A stretch of DNA of 6,259 nucleotides from Bifidobacteriaceae bacterium (GCA_031261885.1 JAISIU010000159.1:1-6259); one strand, 5' to 3'; counted from the first letter of the stretch, positions 1 through 5,519 are shown. The notes: generated by a model from the letters alone, not told the origin. Numbers and translations are program-made.

Positions 1-23
1 CGAGAAACCGAGGAAGCCCCGAG

Positions 24-308
24 ATGAAGGTAAAAGCCGATCACCGCGAGATGGTCGCGTTGGCCGGCCGGCTGCGCAAGCACGGCGGCGACATCCAAAC
101 GATCCTGGACGGCCTGGACAGCAAGGTGTCCACGCTGTCGGGCGAGTGGGTGGGCGACGCCTCGAGCGCCTACCAGACGGCGCACAAGGCGTGGACCCAG
201 GTCATGGGAAAAATGAAAGCCACACTGGACGCGCTGGCGGACGTGACCGAGCAGGTGCAGCAGGGCTACGCCGCGTTCGAATCGGACGTCTCCAAGCAGC
301 TGTCGTAA
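24..308 (+). CDS. WXG100 (ESAT-6-like) type VII secretion substrate
   Basis: This 94-residue protein has the usual length of the WXG100 family, small helical hairpins exported as dimers by type VII (ESX) secretion. The hallmark W-x-G turn is visible as Trp42-Val43-Gly44, between two predicted amphipathic helices (about residues 5-38 and 46-90). A YxxxE motif (Tyr82 to Glu86) lies near the C-terminus, where the T7SS export signal YxxxD/E is normally found. There is no signal peptide and no cysteine, as expected for the family. The ATG at 24 is preceded by a GAGGAAG Shine-Dalgarno at 10-16, which supports the start. It is the first gene of a cassette with a YbaB-like protein, an EspC-like protein and a long WXG-type protein, and could be a dimer partner for one of the latter two. 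Family assignment is confident; the partner is inferred. Confidence 0.9.
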   Translation: MKVKADHREMVALAGRLRKHGGDIQTILDGLDSKVSTLSGEWVGDASSAYQTAHKAWTQVMGKMKATLDALADVTEQVQQGYAAFESDVSKQLS

Positions 309-351
309 CGGCTCGCTCAGCCCGACCGGATATCCCCAACCCCACGTTCGT

Positions 352-357
352 AAGGAA
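352..357 (+). promoter_or_regulatory. Shine-Dalgarno for the first YbaB-like gene
   Basis: AAGGAA ends 4 nt before the ATG at 362. It decides the start: the same frame is open upstream to 146, inside the WXG100 gene, but only the ATG at 362 has a ribosome site and gives a protein of normal YbaB-like length. Confidence 0.6.
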
Positions 358-361
358 CCTC

Positions 362-769
362 ATGCCCACACTCGCCCAACGCCTCGCCCAGATCAACGGC
401 GAAGCCTCCGACCATCTGCGCGAATCCTTGGCGGCGCTCGAGCGCGCCAACGCGCTGCGAGCCTCGGTCGGTGACCTGACCGCGGCGGGACGGTCCGACG
501 ACGGCCTGGTCCAGGTCACGCTCGATGGGAACGGCCGAATCCAACAGACGCGGTTCGCCTCGGGAGCCGCCTCGGGCCGGGTCGAGGAGCTGGACCGGAG
601 GTTCGAGGCGGCGATGGCGGCGGCCCGTGAACAGCTGGACGCGGCCAGGGGCGAGCACTTCGCCGAAGTGCGGCCACCGCGCTACGACAGGAAGGACTGG
701 CTCGACAGGGCGGACCAGCTCGTGGACGACCTCGTGGCCTCCATCGACCCTGACAGGAGAGGACAGTGA
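362..769 (+). CDS. YbaB/EbfC-like protein associated with type VII secretion
   Basis: A 135-residue protein with the layout of the YbaB/EbfC family. It has a helical N-terminus (about residues 1-40), a short two-stranded sheet with the pattern Gly48-Leu-Val-Gln-Val-Thr-Leu-Asp-Gly-Asn-Gly58 followed by a second strand, then a long charged helix (about 74-97). The last 35 residues are a charged extension rich in Asp and Arg. Classic YbaB proteins bind DNA as dimers. Related proteins occur in ESX loci; EspL of mycobacterial ESX-1 has this fold and is thought to stabilise other Esp proteins rather than act as a nucleoid protein. Its position between two T7SS substrates makes such a cytosolic chaperone or stability role more likely here, but that is inference. 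The start at 362 is supported by AAGGAA just upstream. A second protein of the same fold is encoded at 3049-3435. Confidence 0.72.
   Translation: MPTLAQRLAQINGEASDHLRESLAALERANALRASVGDLTAAGRSDDGLVQVTLDGNGRIQQTRFASGAASGRVEELDRRFEAAMAAAREQLDAARGEHFAEVRPPRYDRKDWLDRADQLVDDLVASIDPDRRGQ
755..762 (+). promoter_or_regulatory. Shine-Dalgarno for the EspC-like gene
   Basis: AGGAGAGG lies within the last codons of the upstream gene, 8 nt before the ATG at 771. It selects this ATG over the GTG at 766 in another frame and over the long upstream open stretch of the same frame. Only 1 nt separates the TGA at 767-769 from the ATG, so translation is probably coupled. Confidence 0.65.
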
Positions 770-770
770 A

Positions 771-1088
771 ATGGGCACGAAGACGAAGTTCGACAGCGAC
801 GCGATCAAGTCGCTCGGCGGGAAGGTCTCTTCCGCGGGCGCTTCGATTCAGTCGGCGGTCGGATCGGCGAATCAGGCGTTGGGCAGCGATGCCTTCGGGA
901 TCCTTCTGGGAAGGATCATCGGCGGCCTCGCCATCTCGGCCGAACAGCAGTGCACCAGCTATATCCAGTCGTGCGCGGACGCCACGAACTCGGCCGGGAC
1001 CGCGATGAGCAACGCGTCGGCGACGGCCGAACAAGTCGAGAGCGGTCTTAGCTCGTCGTTGTCGAAGATCCAGGGAATGCTGAGTTAG
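771..1088 (+). CDS. EspC-like type VII secretion partner protein
   Basis: A 105-residue, Ala/Ser/Gly-rich, mostly helical protein. Its layout resembles the EspC-type T7SS substrates: an N-terminal helix (about residues 8-36), a short loop with the Asp-Ala-Phe-Gly signature (40-43), then a long second helix region (about 46-102). No WXG triplet is present; the Ala-Phe-Gly loop takes that position, as is usual in EspC-like proteins. It lacks the YxxxD/E export motif; the only tyrosine (Tyr64) is followed by Cys at +4. It carries two cysteines (Cys61 and Cys68) one helical repeat apart, unusual for such a small secreted helical protein. EspC in ESX-1 is co-secreted with EspA; here the obvious candidate partner is the long WXG-type protein encoded 10 bp downstream. 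Family placement is moderately sure; an unclassified WXG100-like helical protein is the alternative. Confidence 0.65.
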   Translation: MGTKTKFDSDAIKSLGGKVSSAGASIQSAVGSANQALGSDAFGILLGRIIGGLAISAEQQCTSYIQSCADATNSAGTAMSNASATAEQVESGLSSSLSKIQGMLS

Positions 1089-1091
1089 GAG
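1087..1091 (+). promoter_or_regulatory. Shine-Dalgarno overlapping a stop codon
   Basis: AGGAG begins inside the TAG stop (1086-1088) of the EspC-like gene and ends 7 nt before the ATG at 1099. The overlap suggests translational coupling, and therefore matched production, of the EspC-like protein and the long WXG-type protein. Confidence 0.6.
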
Positions 1092-1098
1092 CGAAGAC

Positions 1099-2046
1099 AT
1101 GTCGGAACCAGAATCGTTTGTTTCCATGATCCCGGTCGTCGGGGGCATCACCGAGGCGGCCACGGACTTCGGCGACGGTGACGCCGTGTCGGGTGCTCTC
1201 GACATCCTCAGCGCCGCCTCGGGCGTGGCCGACATGGTCGTCAACCCGCTCGCGGCCCTGGCGTCGTGGTTGGTCCAGATCGCGATGGAGTACATCCCGC
1301 CGGTCAATTGGCTGCTCGACCAGCTGTTGGGCAACCCGGACGCGGTGGCCGGCCTGAAGACGACGTGGGATTCCATCGCCGGCACGATGAATGACGCGTC
1401 GACGTCGATCAGCTCGATCGCGTCGAGTCTGTCGAGCGATTGGGGCGGGGACTCGGGTCAAGCGGCCGAGCAGATGCTGCAGTCGATCGCGAAGATCGAT
1501 AAGGAATGCGCGACGAGCTGCACGAACGTCGGAGCCGGAATGGTCACGACGAGCGCCGTGATCAAGGCCGTCCGGTCCCTGATCGAGAGCGTGCTCTCCG
1601 AGATCATCGGCATGTTCATCTCGTGGGGGATCGAGGTCGCCTGCACGGTGGGGCTCGGCACCCCGTTCGTGGCGGGTCAGGCCGCGGTCGAGGTCCCGAC
1701 GGAGGTCGGGAAGGCGACCTCGTGGGGCAGCAAGGTCGTGAACGTGGTGACGAAACTGGCGTCCAAGCTCTCGGGTTTTATCTCGAAGCTCGGCGGGACG
1801 CCTGGAAAGATCGGCAAGATCGCTCGCGACATCGCGGAGACCCTGAACAACCCTCTCGACAAGTTCGTCGGCAAGGACCTGTACGCCAAGTCCGATGTCG
1901 TCAAGGTTCTGGTCTCGACCCTCACGGGTATCGATGACGAGAAGATCCCGACTCTCGGGAACCTGCTGAAAGCCGCGACGCCGAGCGTCGGGCAGATGGC
2001 CGAGGCGACCAACAGCGGCCTGAAACAGGCGGGCGGAACCGACTGA
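1099..2046 (+). CDS. Long WXG-type protein, type VII effector-like, no recognisable toxin domain
   Basis: A 315-residue protein with the N-terminal architecture common to long actinobacterial T7SS substrates and CpnT-like N-terminal domains. Residues 27-80 hold a hydrophobic helical region with an Asn-Pro-Leu-Ala-Ala-Leu stretch (49-54), a Pro-Pro and a Leu-Leu-Asp-Gln-Leu-Leu-Gly. Residues 81-145 form a WXG hairpin with Trp115-Gly116-Gly117. A long hydrophobic segment follows (about 153-198) that could insert in a membrane, then a Lys-rich amphipathic stretch (about 203-250). The last 65 residues show no nuclease, ADP-ribosyltransferase, NADase or peptidase motif I can recognise. It may therefore be a toxin-less or pore-type relative, or carry an unknown effector tail. 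Cys137 and Cys141 form a CxxxC in the hairpin's second helix. It sits 10 bp after the EspC-like gene, which suggests co-secretion. Architecture is clear; function is not. Confidence 0.72.
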   Translation: MSEPESFVSMIPVVGGITEAATDFGDGDAVSGALDILSAASGVADMVVNPLAALASWLVQIAMEYIPPVNWLLDQLLGNPDAVAGLKTTWDSIAGTMNDASTSISSIASSLSSDWGGDSGQAAEQMLQSIAKIDKECATSCTNVGAGMVTTSAVIKAVRSLIESVLSEIIGMFISWGIEVACTVGLGTPFVAGQAAVEVPTEVGKATSWGSKVVNVVTKLASKLSGFISKLGGTPGKIGKIARDIAETLNNPLDKFVGKDLYAKSDVVKVLVSTLTGIDDEKIPTLGNLLKAATPSVGQMAEATNSGLKQAGGTD

Positions 2047-2079
2047 GAGCGGCCAGACGCGAAGAGTACTCTGGCCGAA
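2043..2079 (+). promoter_or_regulatory. Probable leaderless promoter of the membrane protein gene
   Basis: TACTCT (2067-2072) fits the actinobacterial -10 pattern TANNNT and ends 6 nt before the ATG at 2079, so transcription could begin at the start codon itself. A weak -35 candidate, CTGAGA (2043-2048), lies 18 bp upstream and overlaps the preceding stop. No Shine-Dalgarno is present, which fits a leaderless mRNA. The -10 lies inside the nested palindrome. Confidence 0.45.
2050..2077. repeat. Nested inverted repeat over a probable promoter
   Basis: A perfect 8-bp inverted repeat, CGGCCAGA (2050-2057) and TCTGGCCG (2070-2077), is separated by 12 nt. A second perfect 10-bp palindrome, AGAGTACTCT (2063-2072), is nested in it and shares the right arm. 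The repeat starts 3 nt after the stop of the long WXG-type gene and ends 1 nt before the next start codon. It could be an operator or, as RNA read from upstream, a terminator-like hairpin without a U-tract. Confidence 0.6.
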
Positions 2080-3032
2080 TGAGCACCCCACCGGCGCCCC
2101 TGGGCGCGCGATCCCCCCGGAAGGTGAAGGACCGAACCGACTACGTGGCCTGGAGCTGGACGGTCCCGAGCCCGATCTTCCTCGTGATCCTCGTGGTCGG
2201 CGGGTGGGCGCTGCAGAAGCACGGCGCTTTCGCCAAGGGCGGATCGTCGGAAGCCTGGGCGGTGGTCGGACTATTCGCGGTGGCCATCGGTGTCGCGATT
2301 GGAGCGCATTATCTCGTGAAAGCGATTTTTGGCCGCCGGGCACGGTCCCACGATGCCGAGGTTGAAGACTGGTGTGCGTCCGTCGGGCTGAGGTTTGAGG
2401 CGAAACATGCCCCGATCGACGCCGACTTGATCGAGATAGTGATGCCATATTGGCGGCTCGACGTGCCGCGCCCGAGCCACCCCTACACGGAAGGCCCGTG
2501 GGCGGGCCGCGAGGCGCAGGCCTTCTGCGCCCGGTGCATGACGGGAACGGACGGGGCTCCGACCTTCCTGAACATCGCCGTGCTCCATATCAATGGGCTG
2601 TACCCCGGCCGTGTGATGCTCGGGCGCGCCGCGGGAGGCGTCGGGCCGCGCTATCAACCGGTCCGAGACGTCGCGCTATGGTTCGCCCAGAGCGGGTACC
2701 AGCTGTTCGCGCCGCTTCTCGGAGCGGCCGGGCAGGTCCTGGCGGGCGGCGGCGGGATCCCGGGTTACGCCGAATACGAGAACCGGCTCGGTGCGGATCC
2801 GGGGGTCGCCTGCCTGTGGAAGATCCCGGGCCTCCCCGAATGGCTGGCGCGATTCGCCGCGTCCGGACTCGATCCGCACGTCAGGATCCACATCGCGGAC
2901 GGGATCGTGGCGGCGGCCGGCGACCCGGTCGGAGGCCCGGAGTTCTTCGAGCCCGCCCTCAATGTGCTCACGGACCTCGCGAACGTGCTGGAGGCCGCGC
3001 TCAGCCCGGGCCTCGACCAACCAACCCGCTGA
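2079..3032 (+). CDS. Uncharacterised membrane protein with two N-terminal helices and a CxxC
   Basis: I do not recognise a named family for this 317-residue protein. Two hydrophobic segments (about residues 30-46 and 60-82) should anchor it in the membrane, followed by Arg-rich Gly-Arg-Arg-Ala-Arg (85-89), which suggests the large C-terminal part is cytosolic. That part begins with Glu-Asp-Trp-Cys-Ala-Ser-Val-Gly and continues as mixed alpha/beta sequence to the end. The overall plan (two helices, then a domain with a Glu-Asn-Arg-Leu segment near 234 and a late Pro-Glu-Phe-Phe-Glu) loosely recalls DUF3137-like membrane proteins, at low confidence. Cys150 and Cys153 form a CxxC. It follows the long WXG-type gene by 32 bp but seems to have its own leaderless promoter. 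A role as receptor, immunity or accessory protein for the secreted cassette is possible but unproven. Codons around 2280-2460 look more AT-rich than the surroundings. Confidence 0.7.
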   Translation: MSTPPAPLGARSPRKVKDRTDYVAWSWTVPSPIFLVILVVGGWALQKHGAFAKGGSSEAWAVVGLFAVAIGVAIGAHYLVKAIFGRRARSHDAEVEDWCASVGLRFEAKHAPIDADLIEIVMPYWRLDVPRPSHPYTEGPWAGREAQAFCARCMTGTDGAPTFLNIAVLHINGLYPGRVMLGRAAGGVGPRYQPVRDVALWFAQSGYQLFAPLLGAAGQVLAGGGGIPGYAEYENRLGADPGVACLWKIPGLPEWLARFAASGLDPHVRIHIADGIVAAAGDPVGGPEFFEPALNVLTDLANVLEAALSPGLDQPTR

Positions 3033-3048
3033 AAGGTGTGTCACTGTC

Positions 3049-3435
3049 ATGTCAGAACCCCAGCTCGACGGCGCCAGGGATGAGGCGCTGCGCGAGATCG
3101 CATCCTGGAACGAACGCACGGAAGCGACGGCCAGGCGGATGCGGGAGAGCAGCGCCGCGCTCGCCGGCGTGAGCGGGACCGGAACGTCGCCGGGCCGCGA
3201 GGTCACGGTCACGGTGGGGCAGAACGGCGTGGTCTCGGGCGTGAAGTTCGGCCCGGCGGCCATCGGCCAAACGTCACTCCGGCTCAACCAGGCGGTGCTG
3301 CAGGCCCAGGAGAAAGCTCTGCGAAGCCTGAAGGACGGCGTCCGGGAGGCGACCGCGGCCTCGGCCGATCCCGAGTCGGATCTCACCGAACGGATGGCGG
3401 CGGCGACGCTCAACGAAATCGGGCCAGAGGCCTGA
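3049..3435 (+). CDS. Second YbaB/EbfC-like protein
   Basis: A 128-residue protein with the YbaB-like plan. It has an N-terminal helix rich in Arg and Glu (about residues 8-38), a Gly/Ser/Thr-rich linker (40-49), a two-stranded element (about 50-57 and 61-68, with the turn Gln58-Asn59-Gly60), then a long helix (about 76-105) and an acidic tail. It shares the Val-x-Val-Thr-Val then Asn-Gly turn pattern of the protein at 362-769, but overall similarity looks low, so the two are distant relatives rather than a recent duplication. The ATG at 3049 follows the previous stop by 16 bp. The best ribosome site, GAAAGG (3031-3036), overlaps that stop but is 12 nt from the ATG, longer than optimal, so initiation may be weak or coupled. 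It is probably a cytosolic partner or stability factor for T7SS substrates; nucleoid binding remains an alternative. Confidence 0.68.
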   Translation: MSEPQLDGARDEALREIASWNERTEATARRMRESSAALAGVSGTGTSPGREVTVTVGQNGVVSGVKFGPAAIGQTSLRLNQAVLQAQEKALRSLKDGVREATAASADPESDLTERMAAATLNEIGPEA

Positions 3436-3468
3436 CACGGTCCGTCAGGAGGACACGGGATCGGCTAG

Positions 3469-3481
3469 TACCCTTTAGGGG
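3469..3481 (+). promoter_or_regulatory. Probable leaderless promoter of the DUF3043 gene
   Basis: TACCCT (3469-3474) fits TANNNT and ends 6 nt before the GTG start at 3481. There is no Shine-Dalgarno next to the GTG, and a GTG or ATG at the 5' end is the classic leaderless arrangement in Actinobacteria. The octamer AGTACCCT matches AGTACTCT at the membrane protein gene in 7 of 8 positions. No convincing -35 was seen. Confidence 0.45.
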
Positions 3482-4062
3482 TGCTGTTCGGTAAGAAGAC
3501 CCCTGAGGAAACCGCGTCACAAGAGGCTGCCCAAGAGGCCGGCAAGCCCGGCGGCAAGGGCCACGCCACGCGCACGCGCAAGGAGGCCGAGGCGGCCCAG
3601 CGCCGTCCTCTCGTGCCGATCCCCAGCAAGGAGGACAAGGCACGGCAGCGCGCCGAACAGGCCAAGGCGCAGGAACGCATGAACCTGGCGCTCCAGAACG
3701 GCGACGAACGCTACCTGCCGGCGCGGGACAAGGGCCCGGTCAGGCGGTACATCCGCGACTGGATCGACTCGCGCACCATGGCGGCCGAGTTCTTCATCGT
3801 GATCGCCGTGCTGGCGCTCGTCATCCTGTGGACGTCGAGCAAGAGCAAGATCGGGCCGTACGTGATCCTCGCGGCCTACATCCTGATCCTGCTGTGCGTC
3901 GTCGAGACGATCGGCCGCACGCTGAAGCTGCGGCACGACGTCAAGGTGAAGTTCGGCGAGGTGCCGCGCGGCACGAGCTGGTACGCGGTGGGGCGCATGA
4001 TGCAGATGCGCCGCACCCGGCTGCCCAAGCCGCAGGTGAAGCGGCGGCAGTACCCGGAGTGA
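3481..4062 (+). CDS. DUF3043 family integral membrane protein
   Basis: This 193-residue protein matches the conserved actinobacterial DUF3043 family, whose function is unknown. The family landmarks are present in order: a basic N-terminus with Thr-Arg-Lys-Glu-Ala-Glu-Ala-Ala and Arg-Arg-Pro-Leu-Val-Pro (residues 32-46); a charged helix (50-68); the signature Gly-Asp-Glu-Arg-Tyr-Leu-Pro-Ala-Arg-Asp-Lys-Gly-Pro-Val-Arg-Arg (74-89) followed by Arg-Asp-Trp-Ile-Asp-Ser-Arg; two transmembrane helices (about 101-118 and 125-144); and a basic C-terminal tail with Met-Gln-Met-Arg-Arg and Leu-Pro-Lys-Pro-Gln-Val-Lys (173-187). Both ends are probably cytosolic, since the basic regions flank a two-helix hairpin. 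The GTG start at 3481 is chosen because a -10 hexamer sits 6 nt upstream and the length fits the family. It begins a core-like stretch and is followed by the dipeptidase gene after 47 bp. Confidence 0.9.
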   Translation: MLFGKKTPEETASQEAAQEAGKPGGKGHATRTRKEAEAAQRRPLVPIPSKEDKARQRAEQAKAQERMNLALQNGDERYLPARDKGPVRRYIRDWIDSRTMAAEFFIVIAVLALVILWTSSKSKIGPYVILAAYILILLCVVETIGRTLKLRHDVKVKFGEVPRGTSWYAVGRMMQMRRTRLPKPQVKRRQYPE

Positions 4063-4096
4063 CCGGGCGGCGTCCGTGATCCGGGCGCCACGGGGC

Positions 4097-4110
4097 TAAG
4101 TTGGTGGGCA
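4097..4110 (+). promoter_or_regulatory. Probable leaderless promoter of the dipeptidase gene
   Basis: TAAGTT (4097-4102) fits TANNNT and ends 7 nt before the ATG at 4110, with no convincing Shine-Dalgarno. This placement favours the ATG over the in-frame TTG at 4101 and GTG at 4104, which fall inside or next to the -10. No clear -35 is visible. Confidence 0.5.
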
Positions 4111-5519
4111 TGACGAACACCAGCACGGATCCAGCCGAAACGCCCCTCGGCCCCAGCGCGGAGGCGATCATCGCCCGCGTCGGCGCCGTGTGGCCGGAGG
4201 TTCTGGACAAGCTCAAACACCTGGTCGCGATCCCGTCCTTCAACACGCCGACGGCGGAGCCGGGCGTGCTCGACCGGTCCGCGGACTACGTGGCGGACCT
4301 CATGCGGGAGGCCGGCGTCCAGGACGTCGCGATCATCCGTACCACGGCCGATGACGGCACGCCGGGCGGTCCCGGCGTGGTCGGCTCGATCCCGGCGCCC
4401 CCGGGCGCGCCGACGGTCCTGCTGTACGCCCACCACGACGTGCAGCCGGTGGCCGACGACTGGTCCACGGACCCGTTCACGATGACGGAGAAGGACGGCC
4501 GCGTCTATGGCCGCGGCACGTCCGACGACGGCGCGGGCGTGGTCACGCACTTCGGGGCGCTGAAGGCGCTCGGCGAGGACCTCGGCGTCGGCATCGCGAT
4601 CTTCATCGAGGGCGAGGAGGAGTCGGGCTCGCCGACCTTCGCGAAACTGCTCCACGAGAATGCCGACCGCCTGCGGGCGGACGTCGCGATCATCGGCGAC
4701 TCCGGCAACTGGCGCACGGGCGTGCCCGGCCTGACCGTGACGCTGCGCGGCATCTGCGAGATCGACTTCACGCTGCGCGTCTCGGCGCACGCGGTCCACT
4801 CGGGCGAATACGGTGGCCCGCTGCTCGACGCGCCGCTGCTGGCCTGCCGGCTGATCTCCACGCTCCATGACGCCGACGGCGCGGTCGCGGTCGAGGGCCT
4901 CGCGCCCACGGGCCATTCGACGCTCGACTATCCCGAGGCCGACTACCGGGCGGACACGGGCGCGGTCCCGTCGCTGAAGCTGGCCGGCCGCGGGTCGATC
5001 GCGGACCGGCTCTGGTGGAGCCCGTCGATCACGCTGATCGGGATGGACGTGACGCCCGTCGACGAATCCTCCGGCACGATCCGGCCGACGTGCCGCGCCC
5101 GCCTCTCGCTGCGCGTGCCGCCGGGCATGGACGTGCTCGAGGGCGCGGCCGCCGTGGAGCGGCACCTCGTGAGCCACGCGCCGTTCGGCGCGGAGGTCGA
5201 GGTGGTGCGCGGCGCCGCCGGCGCCTCGTTCGAGCTGCCCGAGGGCATGCCGGCCGCGGCGGCCGCGCGCTGGGCGCTCGGCCGGGCCTACGGCACGGAG
5301 TGCGTCGATGTGGGCCAGGGTGGGTCGATCCCGCTCGTGGCGGACCTGCGGGAGCTGTACCCGGACCTCCAGGTGCTGATGACCGGCATGGCGGACCAGG
5401 ACTCCAGGGCCCACTCGGGCGACGAGTCCTACGGGCTGGCCGACCTCCGCCACGGCGTCGAGGCCGAAGCCCTGCTGCTGGCGCGCTTGGCAGCGGACGC
5501 CCGCAACGCACGCGCATAA
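4110..5519 (+). CDS. M20-family metallodipeptidase
   Basis: A 469-residue zinc peptidase of the M20 family (carnosinase/CPG2/DapE type), a cytosolic enzyme expected to hydrolyse dipeptides or related amide bonds with two metal ions. By alignment to the family pattern the key residues are present: His108-x-Asp110 (metal ligand and catalytic Asp); Asp139 in Gly-Arg-Gly-Thr-Ser-Asp-Asp (bridging ligand); Glu170-Glu171 in Glu-Gly-Glu-Glu-Glu-Ser-Gly-Ser (general base and ligand); Asp197 in Ile-Gly-Asp-Ser-Gly-Asn-Trp; and His435 in Ala-His-Ser-Gly-Asp-Glu. The lid/dimerisation domain (about 210-370) carries His230 in His-Ser-Gly-Glu-Tyr-Gly-Gly. Length is typical. One oddity is that the usual Lys after the Asp-Asp pair is Gly141. 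There is no signal peptide. The start is ATG 4110 because of the leaderless -10; the upstream TTG would add three residues. Exact substrate cannot be read from sequence. Confidence 0.93.
   Translation: MTNTSTDPAETPLGPSAEAIIARVGAVWPEVLDKLKHLVAIPSFNTPTAEPGVLDRSADYVADLMREAGVQDVAIIRTTADDGTPGGPGVVGSIPAPPGAPTVLLYAHHDVQPVADDWSTDPFTMTEKDGRVYGRGTSDDGAGVVTHFGALKALGEDLGVGIAIFIEGEEESGSPTFAKLLHENADRLRADVAIIGDSGNWRTGVPGLTVTLRGICEIDFTLRVSAHAVHSGEYGGPLLDAPLLACRLISTLHDADGAVAVEGLAPTGHSTLDYPEADYRADTGAVPSLKLAGRGSIADRLWWSPSITLIGMDVTPVDESSGTIRPTCRARLSLRVPPGMDVLEGAAAVERHLVSHAPFGAEVEVVRGAAGASFELPEGMPAAAAARWALGRAYGTECVDVGQGGSIPLVADLRELYPDLQVLMTGMADQDSRAHSGDESYGLADLRHGVEAEALLLARLAADARNARA

Noticed and set aside
146..361. 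An upstream extension of the first YbaB-like gene overlapping the WXG100 gene.
   Set aside because: The extension is Arg/Gly-rich out-of-frame WXG100 sequence; the ATG at 362 has an SD and gives a family-like length.
1882..1896. A Tyr-Ala-Lys-Ser-Asp match to the YxxxD export signal in the long WXG-type protein (residues 262-266).
   Set aside because: It lies far from the WXG hairpin, whereas the real signal follows the second helix of the hairpin. A similar chance match occurs in the first YbaB-like protein (residues 108-112).
1048..2448. A 466-codon open frame on the minus strand opposite the long WXG-type gene and the start of the membrane protein gene.
   Set aside because: Low-complexity Arg-rich translation with no motif; the plus strand carries a recognisable WXG-type protein with a good Shine-Dalgarno.
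4074..4093. CCGTG and CACGG arms as a terminator hairpin after the DUF3043 gene.
   Set aside because: Only a 5-bp stem with a 10-nt loop and no U-tract, easily expected by chance in GC-rich DNA.
4101..4109. TTG (4101) and GTG (4104) as alternative dipeptidase starts.
   Set aside because: They fall inside or directly beside the probable -10 hexamer; the ATG at 4110 is placed as expected for a leaderless start.
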